Assembly (NCBI RefSeq): GCF_039652615.1
Contig: NZ_JBDJAC010000002.1
Span: forward strand, 375,972 to 439,971
Reading direction: 5' to 3'
From: Fulvimarina sp039652615
Lineage (GTDB): Bacteria > Pseudomonadota > Alphaproteobacteria > Rhizobiales > Rhizobiaceae
Length of the DNA stretch: 64,000 bases
Positions 8,269 through 15,873 of the stretch are shown here, piece by piece. The position numbers were made by a program, and so were the translations under genes. The notes below the pieces were generated by a model that saw nothing but the letters and a program-made list of their open reading frames with translations, made no database searches and had not been told where the DNA came from. Position 1 is the stretch's first letter; every line of letters begins with the position of its first letter.

Positions 8269-9321
8269 CTAAAGGTAGTTAAGAAGGCTCATCCGAGACA
8301 TCCGCGCTGTCAGGGAGTAAGACATCTCAAGCGTGTTCATCAGGCCGTCTATTCGAATCTTGGCCTCATACACATCGACCTCCTCCTCCTCCTGGATCGC
8401 GATTTCCAGCACCCTTTGCTGAACCTTTAATCCATCGTTAGCCATGCTGACACGCTCCTGGCGAAGGCCGATCTCCGAGCGAAGATCCGTGAGCTGCGAC
8501 AGGCCCTTGGAGAGACTTTCGATGGACGTGCTTGTGAGAACCTGACGTGCTTCGTCGTTCAGATAATCGCCGCCGAATTTCGACAGCATGACGGACGATT
8601 TGACGACGTTGCGGAAGCTCTCGTCATTCGCAGAGACCGAGCTCTGGATGTAGTCATTGTCGCCGATGCGGCTCGTTGCATCACTGTCGGATGCATTGGA
8701 CCAGTTTGCCGCCCAGTTCGCGTCGCTGAAAAGATTCTCGAAGTCGTTCTGGAGGAAGTTTTCCATCTGCGCAGCCGTCACCTGAGCGGGATCGCCGCCG
8801 GCATTCGCCGCAACGAACGTATTCCAGGCGGTATCCACGAGGCCGGAAGCGACCGACGTCTCGAAATCCTTGAAGATGTCCGGCTTCATGGGCGGCGTGT
8901 CCGTGGCGGCACCCGAGAAGATATAGCGTGAGCCGAAGTTTCCGTTCAGCCCGCCGATGATCTGGCTGATACTGGCGGAGGCGACCTGCTTGTTGGCGCG
9001 CGCTGCCTGATCGGCTGCCGACGAGGAAATCAGCGAGGCCAGAAGATTGTCGCCGGTATCGGCGATCGTCCCGAGAACGGCCTGCATGGTTTCGAAGCGC
9101 TGGCCCATCACCGTGTTGGTGTTCATGAGCCTCTCCCTATTGGAGACTTCAGCGCGCATGGTGATCGTGCGCTCGACCGAAATGCCGAGGCTCTTGCCGA
9201 CATCGTCGTAGCGGGCGGTCGCGATTTCCTTCTGGGCGATCATCAGTTCCTGCTGCACGCGAGCGATGGAAGCGCGCGGCGCGCCGGAAAGGGAGAGGCT
9301 GGAGACAAGGAAGTTCGACAT
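8269..9321 (-). CDS. flgL: Flagellar hook-associated protein FlgL
   Basis: 350 residues. The N-terminal flagellin-like helix contains IARVQQELMIAQKEIATARYDD, and the C-terminal helix reads ALEMSYSLTAR-like (NTLEMSYSLTARM), the two ends that coil together in the hook-filament junction. FlgL joins FlgK to flagellin. The central part is variable. The gene is 17 bases after flgK, clearly the same operon. A short polar spacer of Glu residues (IQEEEEVDVYEAK) precedes the C-terminal helix. Confidence 0.93.
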   Translation of the reverse strand: MSNFLVSSLSLSGAPRASIARVQQELMIAQKEIATARYDDVGKSLGISVERTITMRAEVSNRERLMNTNTVMGQRFETMQAVLGTIADTGDNLLASLISSSAADQAARANKQVASASISQIIGGLNGNFGSRYIFSGAATDTPPMKPDIFKDFETSVASGLVDTAWNTFVAANAGGDPAQVTAAQMENFLQNDFENLFSDANWAANWSNASDSDATSRIGDNDYIQSSVSANDESFRNVVKSSVMLSKFGGDYLNDEARQVLTSTSIESLSKGLSQLTDLRSEIGLRQERVSMANDGLKVQQRVLEIAIQEEEEVDVYEAKIRIDGLMNTLEMSYSLTARMSRMSLLNYL

Positions 9322-9338
9322 GAAATCAGCCTTTCAGA

Positions 9339-10751
9339 TTAGCGGACAGCCAGGAGGCCATCGAGAAGGTCGCCGACGGTCTGAACGAGTTTGGTCGAGG
9401 CCTGATAGGTCCGCTCCAGTTCGAGAAGGTGGCTCATTTCATCGTCGAGATTGATGCCGGTCTTGTTCGAAAGCGCATCGCGGGTTCGCGCGACCATCAC
9501 GGACTGATAGGAGGCATCCTCGCTCGCCGTCGCCCGTATATCTTCGAAGCGTGCCATGGAGCCGGCGGTGAACATTGCGATCGTGCCGATCTCGCCCGTC
9601 GCGAAGGTGTGCTGATCGCTGAACCTTGCGACGAGCTGGTTCAGCCGGTCGGAAAAGCCGGCGTCACCGGCCGCATTGAAGGAGGCACTGCCGTTGATCC
9701 CGCCATCGCGCAGGCGTGCCGGATCACCCGTGGGCAGACGATAATCGACGCTTGCGGCGATCGAGATCGTCGCAGGCCCCGCCCGCTCGAAAAGACCGGG
9801 TGCGCCATTCTCGGCAAATGTCTCGTTGATCAAGGTGTTCGCGGTATCGTCGAGCCGATCCTGGAACTGGACGCCGATCTCGTCGCGAAGCTTGAGGGCG
9901 GCGACGAGCGTGCCCTCTCGGACCGTCATCGTGCTGTCTGCGCCGATGCTCACGCCGTCGATCTTGAACTCGCCAGGCCGCTTGGCCGGAACTGCGCTAT
10001 CCAGCCGGATCGACGGATCGAAGCTCGGCGTGCGCGCGAATTCGACGCTTCTCGGCGTCGTCTCGAACATCACGATACCGGAATCGGTCGAGAGCACGAG
10101 ATCGTTGTTCGCGCGAAACCGGACCGAAACCCCGACATAGTCCGAGATTTCCGACACGATCCGGTCGCGCTGATCCACGTCGTCGGTCACATCCGCGCCG
10201 GCCTCAGTCCCGGACACCACCTTTGCATTGAGGGTTTCGAGGTTCGCGAGAAGTTCGTTCAGGCGTTTCGCCCCGGCTTCCAGCTGGCGATCGGCATCCC
10301 CACGCATGTCCTGGACGGACTTGGTCGCGTTGTTGATGTTCGTCGTCACGGTACGCGCGGCATCGACGGCGGCACGCTGAAGATGCGAGCTTTCCGGCGA
10401 ACCAGCAAGGTCGGTGAGCGCATCCTTGAGGGCCGCGATCGAAGCAGACGGCGAGGTCGGCGCATCGACATCACCGATCACGTCGCGAACACGGTCGAGC
10501 GCATCGGCCAGCGTCTGGTTCGTTCCCTGGCTTGCCTGGGCACTGATGAGACTGCGATAGAGCGCCGGGTCGCTCGACTGGGAAATCGACCTGATATCGA
10601 CGGCGCCGACGCGCTCATAGCTCTGATTGCCGAATTTCCGCGTCGCGGTCGGATCGGCAGAATTGGCGACGTTACGCGCAACGAGCGCCGACTGCTGGCT
10701 CGTGACGGAAAACGACGACCGTGCGCTGTTTAAGACCGAAAGAAGTGACAT
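9339..10751 (-). CDS. flgK: Flagellar hook-associated protein FlgK
   Basis: 470 residues. The flagellar rod/hook N-terminal motif reads SLLSVLNSARSSFSVTSQ then ALVARNVANSAD, and the C-terminal motif reads NLDDEMSHLLELERTYQASTK, as in FlgK. It is a long-standing family that forms the first hook-filament junction ring. It is the first gene of the operon flgK-flgL-flaF-flbT-flgD. About 440 bases separate it from the ftcR terminator, where flgE is normally found in related bacteria. Confidence 0.95.
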   Translation of the reverse strand: MSLLSVLNSARSSFSVTSQQSALVARNVANSADPTATRKFGNQSYERVGAVDIRSISQSSDPALYRSLISAQASQGTNQTLADALDRVRDVIGDVDAPTSPSASIAALKDALTDLAGSPESSHLQRAAVDAARTVTTNINNATKSVQDMRGDADRQLEAGAKRLNELLANLETLNAKVVSGTEAGADVTDDVDQRDRIVSEISDYVGVSVRFRANNDLVLSTDSGIVMFETTPRSVEFARTPSFDPSIRLDSAVPAKRPGEFKIDGVSIGADSTMTVREGTLVAALKLRDEIGVQFQDRLDDTANTLINETFAENGAPGLFERAGPATISIAASVDYRLPTGDPARLRDGGINGSASFNAAGDAGFSDRLNQLVARFSDQHTFATGEIGTIAMFTAGSMARFEDIRATASEDASYQSVMVARTRDALSNKTGINLDDEMSHLLELERTYQASTKLVQTVGDLLDGLLAVR

Positions 10752-11190
10752 GGCGAGGTGCTTCTATTCTGTAAGGGCGGCGCGGGCCGCAAGCCGGTCG
10801 TGCGACCGGCGAGGTTCGCAATCGAAACGAACAGCCTTCGTTGGACGAGGCCGCAGACGGCGAGGAAAGACGGGGTCCATTGCAGGCAAGGACCGCCACG
10901 AAGGACGTCTTCCCTCGGTGTTCGCAGCCTGTCCCATGACCTGATCTCCCGGTATTTCCGTTCGATACAGTCGTAGAGGGTGAAGCTTGTGCTGGCCTGA
11001 GAGTTGTCGGCGGTGGTCGGATAAGCCGGAGCGATCCAAGCTCTTATTGCGACTGAGGTTTGGCAGCAGCGATGGGCAAACTCGTCGGCGGGCCGGGCGG
11101 CGGAGCAGCGTCTTCGAAGCCCGTAATCTCGAAGAGATCGGACGGATTTCGCACGAGCCTTTCGCCAAAGAAAGCCTCGCCGTAGGCATA
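10752..11190. other. Upstream region of flgK; position where flgE is usually found
   Basis: About 440 bases without a gene I can support. Open frames here on either strand are Arg-rich and lack family features. The minus-strand promoter of the flgK operon should be here. I looked for remnants of flgE (its N-terminal rod motif or the C-terminal LE-T-YQ-type helix) and saw none, so flgE has either moved or been cleanly lost from this position. Confidence 0.55.
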
Positions 11191-11192
11191 CG

Positions 11193-11231
11193 AAAAAAGC
11201 CGCCCGCGATCTGATCGCGGGCGGCTTTTTT
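11193..11231 (-). terminator. Rho-independent terminator of ftcR copy 1
   Basis: A near-perfect inverted repeat with 13-base arms (GCCGCCCGCGATC and its complement) flanked by A runs on one side and T runs on the other, 29 bases past the ftcR stop. On the minus strand it ends in six Ts, a classic intrinsic terminator; the symmetry lets it act in both directions. Confidence 0.9.
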
Positions 11232-11259
11232 CGTGTGAGGCAGACAGGAAACTGAAGGC

Positions 11260-11931
11260 TTATTCGACGCCGATGCCGTAGCCGAGATAGCGCTTGGAGG
11301 AGACCGGGTCGTAGCCGAGGCGCATCTTCAGCTTCTTGCGCAGCTTGGAGATGTGGCTCTCGATCACGTTCTCTTCGACGTTCTCGTCGAAGATGCCGTA
11401 GATTGCGGAAAACAGCTGCTGCTTGGAAACGCGGCGACCCTTGTTCGCAACCAGATATTCCAGAATGCGGCGCTCGCGGCGCGGCAGGGCCAGCGGCTTG
11501 CCGGCGACTTCCGCGTCGCGGCCGTCCTGATAGATGGCGATCTCGCCGGTGACGGTCTTGGCGGCTTCGGAAGACTCGCGGCGGCGGATGGCGCCGACCC
11601 GGGCGAGAATTTCCTTTACATGGACAGGCTTGGCGACAACATCGTCGATGCCGGAGGCGAAGAGATCGAGCGTGGAGTCGAGATTGCGGCTCTCGGACAA
11701 TGCGATCATCGGAGCCTTCGAACGCGAGCGGATCGTGCGGGTCGAGGATGCGCGCTCCTCGAAGTCACCGAGCAGGAAGCCCTCGACTGCGGACAGGTCA
11801 GCCTCAGGAGCCGTCGAGATCCAGTCCTGGAATTCTTCCGCGCTGAATCCAGCTGCAGACACGCCCTCGCGTGCAAAGAGAGACTGATAGCCTTCGGTGA
11901 CAAGTTCACGGTTGTCTACGATCACGATCAT
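11260..11931 (-). CDS. ftcR: Flagellar transcriptional regulator FtcR/Rem, copy 1
   Basis: 223 residues: an OmpR-type response regulator with an N-terminal receiver-like domain (MIVIVDNRELVTEGYQSLF) and a C-terminal winged-helix domain (about 125-220: GKPLALPRRERRILEYLVAN, ESHISKLRKKLKMRLGYDP). The family activates flagellar genes in Brucella (FtcR) and Sinorhizobium (Rem). The usual phosphoacceptor segment is atypical (FLLGDFEE), and no partner kinase is adjacent. It lies upstream of flgK with flgE missing between them. The protein is identical to that of copy 2. Its promoter region at 12028-12250 has diverged from that of copy 2, so the copies may be expressed differently. Confidence 0.92.
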   Translation of the reverse strand: MIVIVDNRELVTEGYQSLFAREGVSAAGFSAEEFQDWISTAPEADLSAVEGFLLGDFEERASSTRTIRSRSKAPMIALSESRNLDSTLDLFASGIDDVVAKPVHVKEILARVGAIRRRESSEAAKTVTGEIAIYQDGRDAEVAGKPLALPRRERRILEYLVANKGRRVSKQQLFSAIYGIFDENVEENVIESHISKLRKKLKMRLGYDPVSSKRYLGYGIGVE

Positions 11932-12027
11932 GGTCTTTTCCCCTTCGGCCCCCGCCGCGTTAACCTGTGAGTAAGGAATAACCTGACCTCGAACTTGCTC
12001 CTATCCTGAAATTTAGTGGTGGATAAC

Positions 12028-12254
12028 GTGTTCGCACCAGCTTCGAACTAAGTCATTGAATATATTGAACTTAATTTATTAGAATTTTTACGTTTCGTTC
12101 ATTTTCCACCGATACCGCGCGATTCTCCACTCCAGATCCACCGGAAAATACGCCTTCTTCACAGTCCCGCTTGACAGCCCTCAGCTAACTTCTGGCGGCA
12201 AACAGAATCGCGCTCCCGTCCTGTCCCGAAACGCCGTAAGATAACCAGACGACG
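12028..12254 (-). promoter_or_regulatory. Promoter region of ftcR copy 1 (diverged repeat)
   Basis: This stretch aligns with 13093-13246 at the same 1065-base offset but is much less similar than the genes. An A/T-rich block (12050-12105) leads to a conserved block, CCACCGATAC-GCGCGATTC, found at about 12107 here and 13171 in the other copy; a second ATCCACCG follows in both. Part of this resembles the TTATCCAC core of DnaA boxes. The role is unknown; conservation in an otherwise diverged stretch suggests a binding site. Confidence 0.45.
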
Positions 12255-12257
12255 ACG

Positions 12258-12296
12258 AAAAAGGCCGCCTGCGATCTGATCGCGGGCGGCCTTTTT
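12258..12296 (-). terminator. Rho-independent terminator of ftcR copy 2
   Basis: The same hairpin as after copy 1, with a few compensating and single-base changes (GGCCGCCTGCGATC paired with GATCGCGGGCGGCC, one G-T pair) and a run of five Ts on the minus strand. It should separate transcription of copy 2 from copy 1. Confidence 0.88.
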
Positions 12297-12324
12297 CGTG
12301 TGAGGCAGACAGGAAACTGAAGGC

Positions 12325-12996
12325 TTATTCGACGCCGATGCCGTAGCCGAGATAGCGCTTGGAGGAGACCGGATCGTAGCCGAGGCGCATCTTCAGCTTC
12401 TTGCGCAGCTTGGAGATGTGGCTCTCGATCACGTTCTCTTCCACGTTCTCGTCGAAGATGCCGTAGATCGCGGAAAACAGCTGCTGCTTGGAAACGCGGC
12501 GACCCTTGTTGGCAACCAGATATTCCAGAATGCGGCGCTCGCGGCGCGGCAGGGCCAGCGGCTTGCCGGCGACTTCCGCGTCGCGGCCGTCTTGATAGAT
12601 GGCGATCTCGCCGGTGACGGTCTTGGCGGCTTCGGAAGACTCGCGGCGGCGGATGGCGCCGACCCGGGCGAGAATTTCCTTTACATGGACAGGCTTGGCG
12701 ACAACATCGTCGATGCCGGAGGCGAAGAGATCGAGCGTGGAGTCGAGATTGCGGCTCTCGGACAATGCGATCATCGGAGCCTTCGAACGCGAGCGGATCG
12801 TGCGGGTCGAGGATGCGCGCTCCTCGAAGTCACCGAGCAGGAAGCCCTCGACTGCGGACAGGTCAGCCTCAGGAGCCGTCGAGATCCAGTCCTGGAATTC
12901 TTCCGCGCTGAATCCAGCTGCAGACACGCCCTCGCGTGCAAAGAGAGACTGATAGCCTTCGGTGACAAGTTCACGGTTGTCTACGATCACGATCAT
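12325..12996 (-). CDS. ftcR: Flagellar transcriptional regulator FtcR/Rem, copy 2
   Basis: 223 residues, identical in protein sequence to copy 1 at 11260-11931, with only silent nucleotide differences. Receiver-like N-terminal domain and OmpR-type winged helix as in copy 1. This copy is followed by its own terminator and preceded by its own A/T-rich promoter region, and lies directly after ybgC on the same strand. The tandem pair doubles the dose of a flagellar activator and offers two separately controlled promoters for one protein. An alternative reading is a very recent duplication with no regulatory meaning, but the diverged upstream regions argue against that. Confidence 0.92.
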   Translation of the reverse strand: MIVIVDNRELVTEGYQSLFAREGVSAAGFSAEEFQDWISTAPEADLSAVEGFLLGDFEERASSTRTIRSRSKAPMIALSESRNLDSTLDLFASGIDDVVAKPVHVKEILARVGAIRRRESSEAAKTVTGEIAIYQDGRDAEVAGKPLALPRRERRILEYLVANKGRRVSKQQLFSAIYGIFDENVEENVIESHISKLRKKLKMRLGYDPVSSKRYLGYGIGVE

Positions 12997-13246
12997 GGTC
13001 TTTTCCCCTTCGGCCCCCGCCGCGTTAACCTGTGAGTAAGGAATAACCTGACCTCGAACTTGCTCCTATCCTGAAATTTAGTGGTGGATAACCTTCTTGT
13101 GTAAACTCTGAATTAAACTATTGAAATTATTTGGTTTTATTTCTGAAAATTTTCACAATTCGTTTACTATCCACCGATACTGCGCGATTCCCCGCTGCAA
13201 ATCCACCGCTGGCTCACCGTTTTCTCACAAGCACCCTTGACAAGCC

Positions 13247-13702
13247 CTATTCAGGGTCTGGCGCCAGCACCTCCAGCACGCGTTTGGGCATGCGCATGGG
13301 CTTTCCGTCCGGCGAAATGACCGCGACCTTTACATTCGCCTCGATCAGCACCTCGCCATCACGCGAGATCGTCTGATCCAGCAACACACGCGCACCGCCA
13401 AGCTGCCGGGTTCGCGTCGAGACCAGAAGCACGTCGTCGATCCGCGCCGGGCGCAGGAATTCGATCTCCATCTTGCGAACCGCAAAGGCCATCGGCTCTC
13501 CGAACGAGCCGGACAAAAGTTCGCGGTGACCGATCCCCTTGAGCCGAAGGAAATCCGACCGCCCCCTTTCCAGGAAGTGCAGATAGCGGGCGTGATAAAC
13601 GACCCCGGAAAAGTCCGTATCCTCGAAATAGACACGGCACTCGAGTTCGTGGCCATCCTCCACGAGGCGGCCGGCCAGTGCGCTCGCCATCTCGCTGTTC
13701 AC
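13247..13702 (-). CDS. ybgC: Acyl-CoA thioesterase of the YbgC/Tol-Pal type
   Basis: 151 residues, hot-dog fold 4-hydroxybenzoyl-CoA thioesterase family. The signature is CRVYFEDTDFSGVVYHARYL with the catalytic Asp, followed by LHFLERGRSDFL. It hydrolyses short-chain acyl-CoA or acyl-ACP. The start is a GTG at 13702 that overlaps the stop of a DUF1003 tail fragment (GTGA) and is preceded by AGGAG; an ATG four codons later is possible. In most alphaproteobacteria ybgC heads the tolQRAB-pal operon, but here the next gene is ftcR, so the link with Tol-Pal is lost at this site. Confidence 0.85.
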   Translation of the reverse strand: MNSEMASALAGRLVEDGHELECRVYFEDTDFSGVVYHARYLHFLERGRSDFLRLKGIGHRELLSGSFGEPMAFAVRKMEIEFLRPARIDDVLLVSTRTRQLGGARVLLDQTISRDGEVLIEANVKVAVISPDGKPMRMPKRVLEVLAPDPE

Positions 13703-13890
13703 GACGGTCTCCTTTCGAGGCCGCGAAGCTTTTCGACCTCGGCGCGCACCTCGTCCAGCACCGAGCGTTGATCGGCAAGCAGCTGGTCCAGCATCTCGCG
13801 CGCTTCACGCACCTCCAGTTCCGCCTTCAGATTGACCCGATAATCGGTCTCCGCCGTAATCCGGTCGCGCTCGTCCTGGCGTCTCGATCG
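13699..13890 (-). pseudogene. C-terminal fragment of a DUF1003 protein
   Basis: An open frame of 63 residues with no start codon. It contains RRQDERDRITAETDYRVNLK, followed by AELEVREAREMLDQLLADQR, which matches the cytoplasmic tail of DUF1003 membrane proteins as I remember the family. The two membrane helices that should precede it are absent; an in-frame TGA closes the frame at 13891-13893. The end overlaps the ybgC GTG by four bases, as it would if a complete gene had been coupled to ybgC before being truncated. Confidence 0.55.
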
Positions 13891-13979
13891 TCATGACAGC
13901 GTCGTCTCTCCTTGCGGGCAGGCCCGGTATAAACGCGGACCGGTCCGATCCGAAAGAGAGAGCCGGCAAAACCGCGATC

Positions 13980-15227
13980 TCAGAAGAGCTCGAGCTGGGC
14001 CGCCTGCTTCTTTACCTTCGGAAGAAAACGGTCGCGAAGGCCGTGGCTGTCCGTCAACCCGCCCGGCGACCAGTCGGCCGCGATGATGAACGGGCGCACC
14101 TTGTCGAGCGACTGGCAAAGCTTCGCCACGTCGTCCAGCCTCAGCGTCCGGAATTGACGCGTCGAAAGGATGCGCTTCACCGCCCGCGTTCCAAAGCCCG
14201 GCACCCGCAAAAGCATTTCGCGGTCGGCCCGGTTTACGTCCACGGGAAATCGGCCGCGGTTCTTCAGGGCCCAGGCGAGTTTGGGATCGATGGAAAGATC
14301 AAGCATCCCCGCCTCTCCGCCGGATACGATCTCGCCACGATCGAAACCGTAAAATCGCATCAGCCAGTCGGCCTGATAGAGCCGGTGCTCGCGCATCAGC
14401 GGCGGCTTCATCAGCGGCAGCTTGGCCGAGGAATCCGGAATGGGAGAAAAGGCGGAATAGTAGACGCGCTTCAGCCGGTAATTGCCGTAAAGGTTCTCCG
14501 AACGTCCCAGAATGGCGTCGTCATCCGCACCATCTGCACCGACGATCATCTGGGTCGACTGCCCGCTGGCGGAGAATCTCTGCGGCTTCTTCCGATCCTT
14601 CTTTTCGCCCTTGTGCTCCTCGATCTTCTCGCGGAGATGGGCCATGGAGCGGCGGATGTCGCGCGGGTTCTTTTCCGGCGCGAACGCCCCGAGCGCCACG
14701 TCCGTCGGCAGTTCGATATTGATCGAGAGCCGGTCGGCGAAAAGCCCCGCTTCCTCGATCAGCTTTGGCGCTGCGTCGGGGATCGTCTTCAGATGGATAT
14801 AGCCGGCGAAATTCTCCTCCAGCCGCAATTTGCGGGCAATCCGCACCATCTCCTCCATGGTGTAGTCGGAATTCCGCACGATGCCGGACGAGAGAAACAG
14901 CCCCTCGATGTAATTGCGCTTGTAGAAGTTCATCGTCAGGTCGACGACTTCCTCAACGGAGAACCGCGCCCTCTGCACATTCGACGAGGACCGATTGACG
15001 CAATAGGCGCAGTCATAGATGCAGAAATTCGTCATCAGGATCTTGAGCAGCGAAATACACCGCCCGTCCGGCGCGTAGGCATGGCAGATGCCGTTGCCTT
15101 CCGTGGAGCCGATGCCGCCGGTCTTCACCGAGTTGCGCGACTGCGCACCGGACGACGCGCAGGACGCGTCATATTTCGCGGCATCGGACAGAATCGCGAG
15201 CTTGTCGCGCAGGGAGATCTTGGCCAT
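13980..15227 (-). CDS. Radical SAM protein, putative DNA modification/repair type
   Basis: 415 residues. The radical SAM cluster motif CxxxCxxC is in NFCIYDCAYCVNR at about residue 70, followed by LFLSSGIVRNSDYTMEEM, typical of the family annotated as putative DNA modification/repair radical SAM protein. A helix-hairpin-helix-like segment (FPVDVNRADREMLLRVPGFG) near residue 330 suggests DNA binding. Related genes usually come with a partner of the uracil-DNA-glycosylase-like or DUF4130 type immediately downstream; here the next frame is the DUF1003 remnant, so the partner is not adjacent. Substrate and reaction are unknown. Confidence 0.8.
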   Translation of the reverse strand: MAKISLRDKLAILSDAAKYDASCASSGAQSRNSVKTGGIGSTEGNGICHAYAPDGRCISLLKILMTNFCIYDCAYCVNRSSSNVQRARFSVEEVVDLTMNFYKRNYIEGLFLSSGIVRNSDYTMEEMVRIARKLRLEENFAGYIHLKTIPDAAPKLIEEAGLFADRLSINIELPTDVALGAFAPEKNPRDIRRSMAHLREKIEEHKGEKKDRKKPQRFSASGQSTQMIVGADGADDDAILGRSENLYGNYRLKRVYYSAFSPIPDSSAKLPLMKPPLMREHRLYQADWLMRFYGFDRGEIVSGGEAGMLDLSIDPKLAWALKNRGRFPVDVNRADREMLLRVPGFGTRAVKRILSTRQFRTLRLDDVAKLCQSLDKVRPFIIAADWSPGGLTDSHGLRDRFLPKVKKQAAQLELF

Positions 15228-15329
15228 GGGACATGAGATAACGTTCCCGATCCGTTCACGCCAGCGCGAAAAGGTCGCAGGACCCGTTTTCAGGTCGCAT
15301 CTCGAAAGCCACGTCTTCCTGCGAGAGGT

Positions 15330-15539
15330 TCAGATCTTCTGCTCGCGTTCGTCCGGCCAGCCGCATTCCCACCGCTTGACCTTCCAGTTCGGATGGTCGC
15401 CGGCCCATTGGGCGACATAGGGTGCTGACAGCATCACGCATTGCGCAAGCGACTGTCGCGCCTGAAAGCTCAGGCGTTCTTCGCGGCATGAGTCCGGATT
15501 GGTCACCATGCAGACAGTCAGGATCAGATCGACCATCAT
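15330..15539 (-). CDS. Small hypothetical protein, 69 aa
   Basis: A short protein, MMVDLILTVCMVTNPDSCRE, with later features CVMLSAPYVAQWAGDHPNW and KRWECGWPDE. Four cysteines, several Trp residues and a hydrophobic start recur in small uncharacterised alphaproteobacterial proteins of about 70 residues that I have seen in this form. The ATG at 15539 is chosen because GGGAGG lies 11 bases upstream; the frame stays open further upstream but that part is not protein-like. It is probably not a shadow, since both alternative strands here look non-coding. Function unknown. Confidence 0.55.
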   Translation of the reverse strand: MMVDLILTVCMVTNPDSCREERLSFQARQSLAQCVMLSAPYVAQWAGDHPNWKVKRWECGWPDEREQKI

Positions 15540-15873
15540 CGCTCGACTTTCCTCCCAGAAACGAGTTGTCGCGGCAAGTCGAAGACCATCGACCTGCCAT
15601 TCCCGGTGCCCAGCCAAATCTTGTGACGCAACGGCGCGTCATCGCAAGCCCATGGAGAAGGTCATGACGCCGCAGGTCAAGCAATCGCGACCCGCGGCGC
15701 CAGCGTCCCGTCCCATCCGGTCTGTAAAACCAGCTACGATGCGTTTCGCTGGATGGTTTCAGCCCTACCCGGAAAATCCGGAGGGATTCTCACGCAAGCC
15801 TGGGCGATGTCCCGAACCGGCGCCGCGACCGTCTTGCCGCCACGCCGTCCCGCCAAAATCTCGCTTTGGCGCC

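Larger units (their letters stand above)
11191..12027 (-). repeat. Direct repeat copy 1 (ftcR, leader and terminator)
   Basis: An 837-base unit repeated at 12256-13092 with a constant offset of 1065 bases. It covers the terminator, all of ftcR and about 95 bases upstream of it. I counted five single-base differences in the coding part, all silent and all in the 3' third of the gene, plus a few in the terminator arm. The 5' two thirds of the gene and its leader read as identical in the two copies. Confidence 0.92.
12256..13092 (-). repeat. Direct repeat copy 2 (ftcR, leader and terminator)
   Basis: Second copy of the 837-base unit described at 11191-12027. Both copies lie head to tail on the minus strand. 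Similarity continues more weakly upstream to about 13208, showing that the original duplication was at least 1065 bases long and that only the gene and leader have stayed nearly identical. Confidence 0.92.

Noticed and set aside
9429..10733. Long plus-strand open frame opposite flgK
   Set aside because: Mirror of the flgK coding sequence; no protein family features.
10764..11189. Minus-strand open frame of about 140 codons
   Set aside because: Arg/Ser/Pro-rich, no family features, overlaps the ftcR terminator.
10752..11190. Remnant of flgE upstream of flgK
   Set aside because: Neither end of FlgE nor any in-frame flagellar motif could be read on either strand.
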